This document shows, piece by piece, positions 51,727-62,378 of a DNA stretch of 64,000 nucleotides. The stretch's first letter is position 1; every line of letters starts with the position of its first letter. The stretch is from NCBI GenBank assembly GCA_039545275.1, contig BCHS01000002.1, forward strand, positions 1,240,001 to 1,304,000, in the 5' to 3' direction. A program made the translations under genes and the position numbers. Under the pieces are notes generated by a model. The model made no database searches, had not been told where the DNA came from, and was given only the letters and a program-made list of their open reading frames with translations. Source of the stretch: Pseudomicrostroma phylloplanum (lineage: Eukaryota > Basidiomycota > Exobasidiomycetes > Microstromatales).

Positions 51727-52262
51727 GCGAGGGTGACCATTGATCGTGTTGTGTTGAGGGCAGCGAGGGTGATGTAGCTGCCTGTATCATAGTCCATGTC
51801 TGCTCTGCGTTGGCATCGCCTTTCAAGTCCATTCCTTTCTGATCCTTGCTCTTGTTCGTTGTCGTGTGAGCCGCGTGTGTGCATTCGTATGCGTGCCTGC
51901 GCCCGGCGAGTGCAGGGCAACCCGGCCGGTGACTGTGTTTTCCTGTTTCCGCTTCAGCCGGTTGCTTTGGCTTGCATGCGGGGCAGCCGGCGATCACGCG
52001 CGGAGAGACGAAGCCAAGAGCCGGAGATGCTGCACTGGGCGCATCGGCTCGGATAGACGTCACTCCTTCCTCGGCCTGATCCTCTGCTTCTCCACGACAA
52101 GCACAAGTCTCTTCTCCCCGTTCTTCCATCTACTACCACCACTCACCCACTCACTCTGCAAGGATCCTGGACTGATCCTGTGCAGCTCAGAAGCAATCGC
52201 TCCCCCTCCTCTCTCTCTTCTAGCTCCACCCTCTCCCACCGCCCCCACCTCCAGCAGTCATC
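51727..52262. other. Intergenic, carnitine carrier promoter side
   Basis: About 535 bp with no supported gene. The 180 bp before the carrier start are strongly pyrimidine-rich on the plus strand, a likely leader. Frames here on either strand have no family resemblance. Confidence 0.5.
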
Positions 52263-53438
52263 ATGGCCGACGACCAAACATCAGCAGCCATCACAGATGA
52301 GCAATTCGAGGAGAAGAAGCAGGCCACCTCCGCTCTCAAGTCCTTCCTCTCAGGAGGCTTCGGAGGAGTCTCTGCCGTCCTCGTTGGCCACCCCTTTGAT
52401 CTGACCAAGACACGTCTGCAGACTGCCGCAGATGGAACCTACACAGGTGGACTGGACGTGGTCAAGAAGACGCTCAAGGCCGATGGAATTCGTGGCATGT
52501 ACAGGGGTATGGGCCCGCCGTTGGTCGGAGTCACACCTATCTTTGCCATCTCCTTTTGGTCTTATGACACGGGAAAGAAGATTGTCTACGGGCTCACGCC
52601 GGATAGGAAGGACCCCAAGCTCTCGTACAGTGAGCTGGCCTTTGCTGGATTCTTCTCGGCCATTCCCACTACACTTGTTGCTGGACCCGCTGAGCGAGTC
52701 AAGGTGCTGCTGCAGGTGAGTGATACGCAGGGCTGCTCTGTGATAGCGACAATAGCCTCCCCTCGCGCGTGGGCTGACAATCGATCCCTTTCTTCCCCCC
52801 TTCCCTCTCCTTCCATCACAGCTGCAAGGCCAAAGCGGAGGTACCGGCCCAACCTACAACGGTCCCGTCGATGTAGTCCGCCAGCTATACAAGGAGGGTG
52901 GTCTCCGTTCCATCTTCCGCGGCACCGGTGCGACCCTAGCTCGTGACGGACCAGGAAGCGCCGCCTACTTCTGCTCATACGAGGCCATCAAGCGCGCCCT
53001 AGCGCCCAAGGGCGCCGATGCCTCTGAGCTGAACCTTCTCAATGTGATGATCGCGGGTGGTACAGCAGGAATGGCCATGTGGGGAATTGCCATCCCGCCT
53101 GATGTTGTCAAGAGTCGTCTGCAGGGCGCCCCGCACGGCACTTACACGGGCTTCCTGGACTGCGCAAGGAAGCTCGTTGCAAAGGACGGAATGGGAGCAC
53201 TGTTCAAGGGATTCGGACCGGTGAGTGATCGTAGCGCCGGGAGGCGTGTCAATACTTCAGAGGTCGTGTGGCAGCGAGCCATTACTGACCTCCTTCGTAC
53301 CGTCCTTTCATATCTCACCCTCTCTCCCACTTCCTCACCAAACAGGCAATGGCACGAGCCTTCCCTGCCAATGCTGCCACCTTCCTGGGTGTCGAGGTAT
53401 CCCTCAAGATGATGAACACGGCCTTCCCATCGCTCTGA
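52263..53438 (+). CDS. CRC1: Mitochondrial carnitine/acylcarnitine carrier
   Basis: SLC25-family exchanger of carnitine and acylcarnitines across the inner mitochondrial membrane, linking peroxisomal or cytosolic acyl groups to mitochondrial metabolism. Three exons (52263-52715, 52822-53220, 53346-53438, all phase 0) give 314 residues, normal for the family. The three carrier signatures P-x-[DE]-x-x-[KR] are seen as HPFDLTKTRLQ, GPAERVKVLLQ and PPDVVKSRLQ, one per repeat. FRGTGATLARDGPGSAAYF and FKGFGPAMARAFPANAATF are typical of the carnitine carrier branch. Substrate is assigned from this similarity and could in principle be a related carrier. Confidence 0.92.
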
Positions 53439-53657
53439 GCTGTCATCTACTGGGGAGAGCCTGTACATCGCCCTACCGACTCTTTGGATTACCAGATAGA
53501 AATAACATAGTCACCACATCATTGCCGGCGCGAGACGTCGAGGCGAGGGCGTCAGTCGGAGCGACGAGGCAGTTACAATGAAGCCAAGGGAAATCTATAG
53601 TATGCATTGACCTTCTAAACACACAGAGAGGCGCCCTCTCTCCACACCCACCCCCTT

Positions 53658-55019
53658 CTACTTCCCCGCCAGACTCTTGGCCATGAACTCCTCCATGACC
53701 TTTGCCAGCCTCTCCGTCTCCTCTACGCTCACGGCATTGTACAAGCTGGTCCTGATACCACCAACGCTGCGATGTCCCTTGACCTGCTCGATGCCGTTTG
53801 TCTTGCAGAACTTGACAAAGGCCTCTTCCAGGGCTTCATCAAAAGCTGGCGCAGCAGACGCAGCAGATGCAGCCCCCGCTTTGGCCTCGCCGGCTGGGAT
53901 TGTCTGACTCTGGCCTGCTGCTCCTACTCCAGAGCTGGCGATGCGGAATGTGACGTTCATCCTCGAGCGAGCCGAGGGCTGCTTGACCGTTGGTAGGTAA
54001 AACCCGCGCGAGTCGTCCAGGAGCTTATAGATCCTCTGCGCCTTCAGTCGGCTCCTCTCTGCTGCACCCTGTACGCCTCCTTGCTCCTGCAGTAGCTTAG
54101 CAAAGACGAGGCCCGAGACGTGAATGGAGAACATGGGTGGAGTGTTATAGAGACTGGCGTTGTCGACCAGGTTCTTGTACACTAGTGTTGTAGGGATCCG
54201 AGGTCCACCATGTGGGACGCCTTGGTCTGGGTGGACATCCACGAGCGACCGACGGAGGATCACGACGGTCACTCCTGGTGGTCCGACGTTCTTCTGCGCG
54301 CCGAAAAAGACGATGGAGTGGGCTCGAATGTTGATGGGCCGCGAGAGGATGTTGGAGGAGCAGTCGGCTACGAGGGGAACTGTAGAGCGGTATGCCTCTG
54401 GCAGGGACTCGACTGGGAACCCGGGCGAGGGGAACTCGACACCGTCGACCGTCTCGTTGTCGCAGTAGTAGAGCATCGCAGGCTTTTGTGCTGGATCGCT
54501 CAGGTTCCACTCAGATACTGGCGGGATGGTGCCGAACTTGCCATTGGCGCCGGGCACCTTCCGGGCATCGAGGACAGGGTGAGCATTGAAGCCCAGCCTG
54601 GTCGCCTCTTGACATGCCTTGTTGGACCAGCTACCAGTAATGGCATAATCGATCGGGGGACCCCTACCGCCCGATTCCTGGATGTAGCCGGGGTTCTTGG
54701 CTGCATGGTAGCCGAGGAGGTTCAGTGCAGTAGCGGAGAACTGCTCTGTCCCTCCTCCCTGAGTGAAGATGACGGCGTAATCATCCGGCACATCGAGGAG
54801 CTTTCGTAGATTGGCCTCGGCAGTCTCAATGACCGTCTTGAAGGTGCCGGAACGGTGGGAGAGCTCGATGAGACCCATGCCTGTGCCAGAGTAGTCGACG
54901 ATGTCCTGCGCCGACTGCACCAGCACAGAAGTGGGCAGGGACGAGGGGCCAGCGCCCAAGTTGAGCGTCTGCGCCCGGCGCGAGATGTCCAGTATGGGGG
55001 CAGTGGTGGAGTAGTCCAT
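53658..55019 (-). CDS. SER1: Phosphoserine aminotransferase
   Basis: PLP-dependent transaminase converting 3-phosphohydroxypyruvate to phosphoserine in serine synthesis. The start at 55019 (MDYSTTAPILDISRRAQTLNLGAGPSSLP) gives 453 residues without introns; the frame continues upstream but with unlikely sequence. The PLP lysine lies in FFGAQKNVGPPG. TQGGGTEQFSA, ITGSWSNKA and VADCSSNILSRPI are family blocks. HRSVGGIRTSLYNAV near the C-terminus is the phosphate-binding segment. An Ala/Gly-rich insertion of about 30 residues, centred on GEAKAGAASAASAAPAF, makes it longer than yeast Ser1 (395). It converges on the carnitine carrier. Confidence 0.95.
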   Translation of the reverse strand: MDYSTTAPILDISRRAQTLNLGAGPSSLPTSVLVQSAQDIVDYSGTGMGLIELSHRSGTFKTVIETAEANLRKLLDVPDDYAVIFTQGGGTEQFSATALNLLGYHAAKNPGYIQESGGRGPPIDYAITGSWSNKACQEATRLGFNAHPVLDARKVPGANGKFGTIPPVSEWNLSDPAQKPAMLYYCDNETVDGVEFPSPGFPVESLPEAYRSTVPLVADCSSNILSRPINIRAHSIVFFGAQKNVGPPGVTVVILRRSLVDVHPDQGVPHGGPRIPTTLVYKNLVDNASLYNTPPMFSIHVSGLVFAKLLQEQGGVQGAAERSRLKAQRIYKLLDDSRGFYLPTVKQPSARSRMNVTFRIASSGVGAAGQSQTIPAGEAKAGAASAASAAPAFDEALEEAFVKFCKTNGIEQVKGHRSVGGIRTSLYNAVSVEETERLAKVMEEFMAKSLAGK

Positions 55020-55669
55020 CGTGAGGAGGAAGTGCGAGAGGAGGACAAGGGAGGAGGTACCCTTCGAATGAGTCTTGTACTTTTGTGGCGAGGAGTTCAA
55101 GGAGTCAGTCTTCACCAACGGGAAGAAGTGTGCCCGGTTGGTGGGTTGGTGGTGACTCCAAAATCCACGCTCCGCCTGAGCCAACGCGAAAAAGAAGTCG
55201 CTCCACCTCTGCTCGCAGACGCAGACGCAGCGGGGCAAAGGGGAGTGGTACCGTTAAATACGATTAGAGCTCACAGCCAGGGACGAAGGGAGTGTAGCCA
55301 CGAGGGGAAACGAATGAGCTAATGCACACAACTTTGTCAGTGGCAGGTCAGGATCAGGATGAGAGTGTACGCAGCAGATATGAGATGAGCGGACATGGAG
55401 TGGCGAGTGCAATCCCCTCTCCGGCAAGTAAGTGATCGAGGATTGCTAGCTCTGATTCATCCACTCTTCAGGTCACAGTCAGCGAGGATGATGGGATGTC
55501 TACGCCAACTGATCAGCGTCAAGTGCTCTTGGCTTCCCCTCAGAAGGCAGTGCTTCAAGGACAGACGGATCATATTAGCCTGTAACAAGTTGATTGATTA
55601 GACCAGCTAGGGACTAGCTATGCATGAGTGGGTACAATTCTGGAAGCTGCGATCGGATGGTCTAGCGCT
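55020..55669. other. Intergenic between SER1 and the thioredoxin gene
   Basis: About 650 bp in tandem minus orientation, containing the SER1 promoter and the thioredoxin 3' flank. No gene is supported; frames are short and on both strands. Confidence 0.5.
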
Positions 55670-56241
55670 CTAGTTGTCGTACTTGGAGATGGTGCTCTGC
55701 AGGGCGGAAATAGGAGCGAAGGGAGCAGGCAGGTCAGTGAGGTGTTGCTTTGACAAGAGGCCTCATCATACGATGCAATGAGGGGGAGAGAAGCATTGAT
55801 GCCCTTTCTTCCCTTCCCTAGAACGACCACTTCTGCTCTGCTACTCACCTGCAGCTTGCCGGGGTCAGCGCCAACGACGGTGTCAATCTTCTCTCCATTC
55901 TTGAAGAAGGCAAAGGTAGGCATGGCCTTGACTCCCACCTCCTGGGTAATCTCCTCCTGGGCGTCCACATCGACCTTGTAGAATCCCACCTTCTCACCGA
56001 CGGGGGTGGCAGAGATCTTCTCAAAGATGGGTGAGATCATCTTGCAAGGTCCGCACCAGGTGGCCCAGAAGTCGATGACAGAGGGCTTGTCGCTGTTGAT
56101 GATCTCCCGGAACTGCGCAAGGGACTGGATCTCTGTGACGCCCATGATGAAAGGAGTGCTGTGGAAGTAGCGAGGGGTGGATGGGTGTGATGCTGCAAAA
56201 GTACGACGAAGTGTCTGTTGTGTGGCGAGTCTCAAGGACAT
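55670..56241 (-). CDS. Thioredoxin
   Basis: Small dithiol reductase with the active site WATWCGPCKM. Two exons: 56241-55849 and a 27-nt last exon 55696-55670 that ends STISKYDN, 139 residues in all. From 56241 the product has an Arg-rich, acid-free leader (MSLRLATQQTLRRTFAASHP) and would be mitochondrial, like yeast Trx3. From the internal ATG at 56145 (MGVTEIQSL) it is a 107-residue cytosolic form of standard length. VKAMPTFAFFKNG holds the cis-proline loop. The tiny last exon follows an intron of 152 nt. Identification is secure; localisation depends on which start is used. Confidence 0.95.
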
Positions 56242-56718
56242 ATAAAGTATTCGAGGTGAGATTGGATGTTTTGGGCAAAAAGGAAGGATCTACGGTCATC
56301 CTCCTCTTCTCGACTCCACTCTCTACCCGCGTCCCTCAAGACTGACAGGGCGGAGACTGAGCTCAGGCCGCGCAGCCAGACAGACAGCCGCCCCCGCCCG
56401 CCCCCAGCTGCCGCCCCGGCCTTTGCTGGCTGAAGCGTCTAGTCTACTCGGAGATAGCCAATGTCCGTAGGCGCAGCAGTGCACACGCCATTGACAAGCA
56501 CACCATCACCATACCGGCCCCTATACCGCCGACTGCCAGTAGTAGGCTCACCGCTGCATCCGCCCATCGAGTCACAAAGCAGTATCTAGAAGCATCGCAG
56601 TCTTCTCGAAGCATCCAGGATGTGCTGAGCAGCGCACCACTCAGCCGGCATTACTCGGCCAACCAACCCACTGCCACGCCTATACCCCACCCGCCTACGT
56701 CGCACCGCACCAGCCATT
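56242..56718. other. Divergent promoter region
   Basis: About 475 bp between the starts of the thioredoxin and ATG101 genes, which diverge. It is GC-rich around 56370-56430 (CCGCCCCCGCCCGCCCCC). No gene is seen. Confidence 0.5.
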
Positions 56719-57498
56719 ATGACCTCCGGCATGTCGATGCCCACGAATGCGCCTACAACCTTCCACCTCCCCAGCCCAATCCGCACCAACAACACCGCCC
56801 AGCTGCGTCAAGCGGTCATCCTCGTGCTGCACTCCATTCTCTTCCACCGAGTCTACGGCACCCTAAAGCCAGCTAGCGTACTCTATCTGTACACCGAGTT
56901 TCCCATCGTACCCGACAGGAGCGTGGTGCAGACCGTGAGAAGTAAGGCGGACGAGGTAGTCAAGAGGGTACTCAGCAGCGCAGCAGCAACGGCAGGAGCC
57001 AGTGCGGAGCTCGTCGTATCGCTCTACGACCCAGCAGCAGCCTCCCCCCTTCGACAGGCAGGACCGTCTCCGCAACGGCCCGAAGCGGGAGCAGGAGGAG
57101 CATACCGGTACGGCTGGCTAGCGCAGGCCTTCGCAGGCGGGATCGGTGGACCCAGCGTAGAGCAACAGGGAGGGGCTACTCAGACCGATAGCTCGGTCGC
57201 CTCACCGGTTGTGCCGGACCTAGGCTCCTTCAAGTCTGTAGACGAGCGCAGCGAGCCATTCGAGACGTGGAGAATTTCCTTTCAGCTGGTCAAGACGAGG
57301 AGGAGGACTTTAGTCAGAGCTGGCGCAGAAGAAGAACTCGATGCAGTCGAGGGTGCAGACGCACAAGTGGAAGAGCAGCTCGTCGAGTTCTTGGAACAGA
57401 TGCTGCGCTTCGTCGATGAGCACAGAGACCATGTTCCTGCCTTGCCGTCGTCGGACTTGTGCCCGTTTCCCATCGTCATCGACGTCGGCCACAAGTGA
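56719..57498 (+). CDS. ATG101: Autophagy protein Atg101
   Basis: HORMA-domain subunit of the Atg1/ULK1 autophagy initiation complex in fungi that lack Atg29 and Atg31; it stabilises Atg13. A single exon of 259 residues. Family features are the early LRQAVILVLHSILFHRVYGTLKP segment (matching LHTIFFHR-G-V-P in relatives), the EFPIV strand, FETWRISFQL near the WF-finger region, and the C-terminal PFPIVIDVG. A Gly/Ala/Ser-rich insertion sits at about 110-165. Presence of Atg101 agrees with a basidiomycete. It converges on the alcohol dehydrogenase with 134 bp between stops. Confidence 0.85.
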   Translation: MTSGMSMPTNAPTTFHLPSPIRTNNTAQLRQAVILVLHSILFHRVYGTLKPASVLYLYTEFPIVPDRSVVQTVRSKADEVVKRVLSSAAATAGASAELVVSLYDPAAASPLRQAGPSPQRPEAGAGGAYRYGWLAQAFAGGIGGPSVEQQGGATQTDSSVASPVVPDLGSFKSVDERSEPFETWRISFQLVKTRRRTLVRAGAEEELDAVEGADAQVEEQLVEFLEQMLRFVDEHRDHVPALPSSDLCPFPIVIDVGHK

Positions 57499-57632
57499 TA
57501 AGCGAAAGCGGTCCAGAAGCTCAGAAGGGTTTGGTCAGCCGCAGACATCAAATGCTACATCAAATGTATTAGTATGGATGAAGTAAATAGTACAGTTCCC
57601 TTTCCGTTTCGCCTGTCCATCGTCCCTCTACT

Positions 57633-58855
57633 CTACTCGTCAAAGACAAAGACGTTCCTGAACCTCGGGTTGCCCTGAGCAGTGTCCTTGTACACCGCAT
57701 CGGCATCATCGAGCTTCTTGGTGTGTACCATCGACTTGACCTGGTTGTCTCCCAGCACGGCAAACTTGACCAGCTCCTCGTTGTTGATGGAGCAGCCACA
57801 GGTGATACCCTTTACGGTGCACCTTTGCGAGACGAGCTGCATAGGTGCAAACTCGAGGTTCTTTCCGTCAGGTGGGATACCCACTACGGTCATCACACCA
57901 TTGCGAGAAAGCAAAGGAAGGAGGCTAGAGATGGCAGCAGAGGAAGGGGCAGTAGCGACGGCTCCCTTTGCTCCTCCGTACTTCTTCTTGAACTCCTCGC
58001 CCTGCTTGGCATTGAAGAAGTCGTGGGCACCCAGCTTCAGAGCAAGCTCCTTCTTGGAGTCACCGCCGGACATGGCTACGACGTGGTAGCCAGCCTTGCG
58101 AGCGAACTGGATACCCAGGTGACCCAGTCCTCCGAGACCTTGGACGATGACGACGTCACCTGGCTTGGCACCAGTGGCGTTGAGACCGTCATTGACGGTG
58201 ATACCGGCACAGAGCAGGGGAGCCATCTCAGCAGGGGACAGTCCGCTGTCCTCGGGCAGCTTCACAACGGCCTCCCACCTAGCAGTGAGGTACTCCTGGT
58301 GTCCACCACCAGTGTGGAAACCAGTGACCAGTCCGTTTGCACAGCCGTAGAACTCGCCCTTGCGGCACGCCTCGCACTGCTGGCAGTACCCGCCGTTCCA
58401 GCCCAGACCGACGAGGAGACCCTCCTTGAAGTCCTCGGAGACGCCGGAACCCTTCTGGACGATGCGGCCAACGACTTCGTGGCCAGGAGTGAGGGGGAAC
58501 TTGACGCCCATCGCTCCGTGCTCGACGGCGAATTCTATTTGGTGTTGAGGTATGGTGGAGGGTGAGTGGAAGTCAGCGTCGGCGCTGCAAACGTGCACAA
58601 GTATGCAAGGCGTACTAACCGTCTGAGAAGCAGAGCGAGGAGGCGAGACTGAAATTGGATCAAGGCGAGACACAAAGGCTTGTCAGTCAGATGTAGCCCA
58701 TCTGCAGCGCCGCCTGCAATCAGGCACAAGTATACTCACACCTTGATAAGGACCTGGTTGTCATCGGGCTTGGGCGTGGGGACCATCTTGACGACGAGAC
58801 CCTTGCCGGCAGCCTCGCAGACGGCGGCCTTGTGCTCCTTGGGGATGTTGACCAT
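57633..58855 (-). CDS. Zinc-dependent alcohol dehydrogenase
   Basis: Medium-chain NAD(P)-dependent alcohol dehydrogenase. Three exons: 58855-58740, a 29-nt exon 58648-58620, and 58534-57633, giving 348 residues. The tiny exon encodes LASSLCFSD and supplies the first catalytic zinc ligand. PGHEVVG supplies the histidine and glutamate of the catalytic site. The structural zinc site is seen as CQQCEACRKGEFYGC (four cysteines). The Rossmann nucleotide loop is VIVQGLGGLGHLG. The order and 348-residue length fit fungal ADH1-like enzymes. Ethanol or another short-chain alcohol is the likely substrate, not provable from sequence. The splice model was chosen because only it yields the zinc-ligand cysteine; other joins hit stops. 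Confidence 0.92.
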
Positions 58856-59258
58856 ATTGATAGATTGAAAACGAGAGTAGATCGAGCGATATCAGTGGTA
58901 CGGTTGTGTTTGAAAGGCAAGAAGAGGAAGAAATACTTACCGCCGGGTTTTGCACCCTTATGTCCTTGAGGTTCTCTGGCCTCAGGGTCTCCGGTGCGGG
59001 ACTGAGCGTGTCGCTTGACATCATTCAAGGTGAGGTGGAGGTGGCATCGGCGACGGCTGGAGCTCGCCTCCGATCCGATCACCGGAAAGGGAGAAGCAAA
59101 AGCTGCACTGTCGTCGTGGAAGGCAACACAAAAGGAAGGAGGGGTGGAAGGTGTTGGATTAAATTCAGAGACCAACACTTTCGTCAGATACGGTAGACGT
59201 AGCGTCCCCACGACCACTGCACCTGTGTACATAAGCCCCTCTACCCGGATTGAACAAC
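58856..59258. other. Divergent promoter region
   Basis: About 400 bp between the starts of the alcohol dehydrogenase and the small membrane protein gene. A GTAAGT site on the minus strand near 58940 could be a leader donor, but no AG acceptor lies between it and the ADH start, so I do not model a 5' UTR intron. Confidence 0.45.
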
Positions 59259-59849
59259 ATGCCTTCTCGCACCAATCGTCTCAGGAACAGGCAAGCTCTC
59301 GGAGGCGATGCAGGCACAGATTCTATCTCAGGCTCGAGCTCAGATGAAGTCTTGTCCTCCCCCACTCCCGCCCCCAAGCGGAGCACAGTCAAGGCCACCA
59401 CCAAGACCAAGACCAAGACCGCACCGCGTCCTCGAGGCAAGGGTAGCAAATCAGCGGTCGCGGCAGAGCCAGAGCCAGGCAGACTGACCCGCCTACTAGC
59501 GCTGCTCCTGGTGACGACGCTCCTCTTCACGCTCTACCACGTCTTCAGGCTGTACACAAAGGGACAAGGGATACTGGGAGCACCCGGGTCTCTCGGACGA
59601 CGCTCTTCTTCTTCCTCTGTGTGGACTCAGAACAAGGATGCTCCAGGTGGGATGATCGTTCATCCTTCCCCGCCTCCTCCTGCCTCGGGCGATGAGGAGA
59701 TCAGGCTGGAAGACCTGGACATGGAGACGCTCCAGGCCGCCTTTGACGCTCTGTACGGGGATGGTGGGCCACTGGGTCCTGGCAGTCAGCGGGGCGACGG
59801 CGGCGGAGAGTACAGAGTTGCAGGGAGGAGAAAGGAGAGCCTGCATTGA
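59259..59849 (+). CDS. Small single-pass membrane protein, uncharacterised
   Basis: A 196-residue single-exon frame. A Ser/Thr/Lys-rich, basic N-terminal half (KRSTVKATTKTKTKTAPRPR) is followed by one membrane segment (LTRLLALLLVTTLLFTLYHVF). The C-terminal half is hydrophilic with an acidic helix (EEIRLEDLDMETLQAAFDALY). The basic side before the helix suggests N-in, C-out topology. I recognise no family. The clean frame, single strong membrane helix and codon choice support a gene, but evidence is moderate. Confidence 0.6.
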   Translation: MPSRTNRLRNRQALGGDAGTDSISGSSSDEVLSSPTPAPKRSTVKATTKTKTKTAPRPRGKGSKSAVAAEPEPGRLTRLLALLLVTTLLFTLYHVFRLYTKGQGILGAPGSLGRRSSSSSVWTQNKDAPGGMIVHPSPPPPASGDEEIRLEDLDMETLQAAFDALYGDGGPLGPGSQRGDGGGEYRVAGRRKESLH

Positions 59850-59889
59850 TATTCGAGCAGGCAATGATAGATACAGCATCCCACGGCTT

Positions 59890-62378
59890 CTATGAGAACA
59901 TCCGGCTCAACCGCTCTTCCACTTCCGCGTCTGGACGGATGTACTTGCCTGGGTTGCTCGAGAAATTGCTGGCAGTGTGCTTGGAAACGAAGCGAGTGTA
60001 GAGTGGCATCACAAGCCTGGGAAGAGAAGGGATCAAAACATCAGCGATCGCTCCAAGGTGGCACAGAGAGCAGACTCAATTCCAACGATTCTCATCAACT
60101 CACCTCAGGACCTCCTTCTTCAAGTTCTCCCTCAGCTCATCGTCATTCCGACTCAATGGGAACGCCATATGCAGGCGCTCGAGATCGTCAAGCCCCTCGA
60201 AGAAGCGGGTGAAGCGCTGCTTCACGTCCTCCTTCTGGGCTCGATCGTTGCCTCCAAGCACTCCACCACCGAGCTTGGAGGTGACGGGCTTGCTGTGGAG
60301 ACCTACGACATCGTCCATCAGTGCCGATACCACCCCTTGCCAGGCGTCGAGGTACTTGGCTCGCGCTTGTCTCATGCCAGCTTTGAGGATGTCGGTGCCT
60401 GGCTGGCTCAAATACGCTTGAAGCAGAGGGGCTGCTCCCACCTCGCGCTGCAGGTGGCCGACGTTGCTAGCAAGAGGTAACAGGCAATGACGGAGAGGTC
60501 AGCAGCCAATCGGGCCTCTTAAGCAGGGGTACAGTAGACTCACTTCATCAGGAACATGGACGCCGTCGAAGGCTGCCTGATGGCCTTCGATCGTGCTGGT
60601 AGGTGAGGCGATTGGGGCAGAAGTTCTCAGCATCCATAGCGCTCTAAATTGCAATGCNATACTCTCGTCCCCAGCTACCTACCGTCTAGTGCTGCGATCG
60701 TCGTTGAGAGGGTGTCGCAGATGAATTGAGAGAACATGACACTAGGCTCACTCATGCCAGCCGATTGAGCTGTTGTGCTGGCCATGCTACCGCTCATGAT
60801 CCAGTTGCCAGCGCCCAGGGTAGCGAGAAGCGGGGCAATGGTGTCCGCATACTCGCATGCCTCCTTCATGAAGCTGAGACCCAAGTAGGTGATCTCGTTG
60901 ATGCTAACGCTTGGGACCTCGGTCTCCCTTTGCTTGGGAATGCCCTTGAGGTCGTTGAGGAAGACGGGAAAGATGTTGACTGCTGTACTCCTCAACGCCT
61001 GCAATTGGTCCTGCAGAGCATGGGCACCCCCTTCCAGGCCACCGCTCTCTTCGTTTGCCTTCCCCGCCGGATTCACAATGACGCCGTTCCATCTCATAGC
61101 GAGCTCTGACAACGTTGCAATCAGGTCGAAGATGAAGATCATCTGCGAAGATAGGTCCTGCTTGATGAGAGCATGTACGGTGCTCATGGTAGTGCTGAAA
61201 TGCCGTAGGATGGGATGAATCAGTCGAGAGAACGTCGATGCAATGGTAGCATTCGACGAGGGAGGGTTGAGAGACCGGAGCATGTTCGACAAGATTGCAT
61301 GTTCGTTCTCTGCGAGATCGAGAATTGCTTTGATCCACTCCCTCGCACCGCTCGAGCCGCGGTGATAGGTATTGTCTTCCTCTTCGCCAGAGGTGGCGGT
61401 CGCCATCCCCCCACCTCCGATGCGGCTGCTGACTCGATGATTTGTGAAGTCGATGAGACCCTGTCCGAGGGCAGCGATCGATTCTCCCAGGTAGAGCCCT
61501 CGTACATCTGAGTAAGCTGCCAGCGAGGCAAGGAAAGGAGCATAGCCGTTTGATGGATTTGCAGGGAGGGACTTTTGGTAGGAGAGGATGGGAATGATTG
61601 CTTCCAGAATCGATCCGGAGAGGATGGGCAGCGGCAGACCTGAGCAACGGGATCCGGCTGTCAGTACGATTTCCCCGACTCCTTGGCACCTCTCGAACTA
61701 CGTTGCTCCCCACTCACGACGTGGTACATATTCATTCGGGTCTATTGCGAGAGACTCTGCAGTGACCCAGTCGCTCATGACTGTAGTGAGGTTCCTGGCC
61801 CCTATTTCGACGAGCTCGTGCTGGGTATATGCGGGAGAGGGATGAGTGCTTCAGCCAAACTGCTGCTCAGGTTCGGCTGAGGGGACACATGGTCTATGCT
61901 TGCTCACCATCTTCATCATGATGGCCTCTTGACTCTTGAGGTCACTCTTCTTGAGGTACTCGAGCCCTCTGACCACACGATCGATGGTCTCAAAGTATGG
62001 GTATAGGTTGGATCCGCTGGGACTGATAGGGAGAATCCAATAGTGATACGGCTCAGCTGCTTTGCTATCGCCGATGGAGCAGCTCTCGCCCACTCACCCT
62101 TGTAAGATCCTTGGCTCTTCCTCTTCCACTACATCGAAGTGACCCAATGTATGCTTCAGCGCCTCCAAGGTAGCATCTACGTTCTTCTCCACCCTCTGCA
62201 ATGCTTGAGTCCTGTGATGAATGGGTAGCAGCGTCCCCTCCAAGCTGGCTAGGCGACGATCGAAGCCTGAGAGGATGGACGTCATGCGTGTGGTGAGAGC
62301 ATTGAGCTTCTTCTGGTTCGAGGCCAGCAGCTCGAGCTCGGCCAGGCCGTCGTCGCTATCGTGAAGCCCGTTGATCAT
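59890..62378 (-). CDS. EXO70: Exocyst complex subunit Exo70
   Basis: Exo70 tethers secretory vesicles to the plasma membrane through PI(4,5)P2 and Rho GTPases. Seven exons (62378-62098, 62022-61908, 61820-61718, 61639-60683, 60595-60544, 60466-60104, 60016-59890) encode 665 residues. The N-terminus has the coiled-coil ELELLASNQKKLNALTTRM and FDRRLASLEGTLLPI. Later blocks include LYPYFETIDRVVRGLEYL, REWIKAILDLAENE, PSTASMFLMNNVGHLQ, VKQRFTRFFEGLDDL and the end KYIRPDAEVEERL, which matches the family C-terminus. Each splice was fixed by restoring a conserved block. Exon 5 is only 52 nt. The single ambiguous base in the window (60658) lies in intron 4. Exon 2 has two acceptors 6 nt apart. Confidence 0.9.

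Noticed and set aside
57723..58565. Plus-strand frame of 280 residues opposite the alcohol dehydrogenase
   Set aside because: Antisense shadow of a well-conserved enzyme; Val/Leu/Thr-rich without motifs.
58856..59024. 5' UTR intron or alternative first exon for alcohol dehydrogenase
   Set aside because: A GTAAGT donor exists near 58940 on the minus strand but no AG acceptor precedes the start codon.
60658..60658. Single ambiguous base N
   Set aside because: It falls inside intron 4 of EXO70 and does not affect coding; likely an assembly ambiguity.
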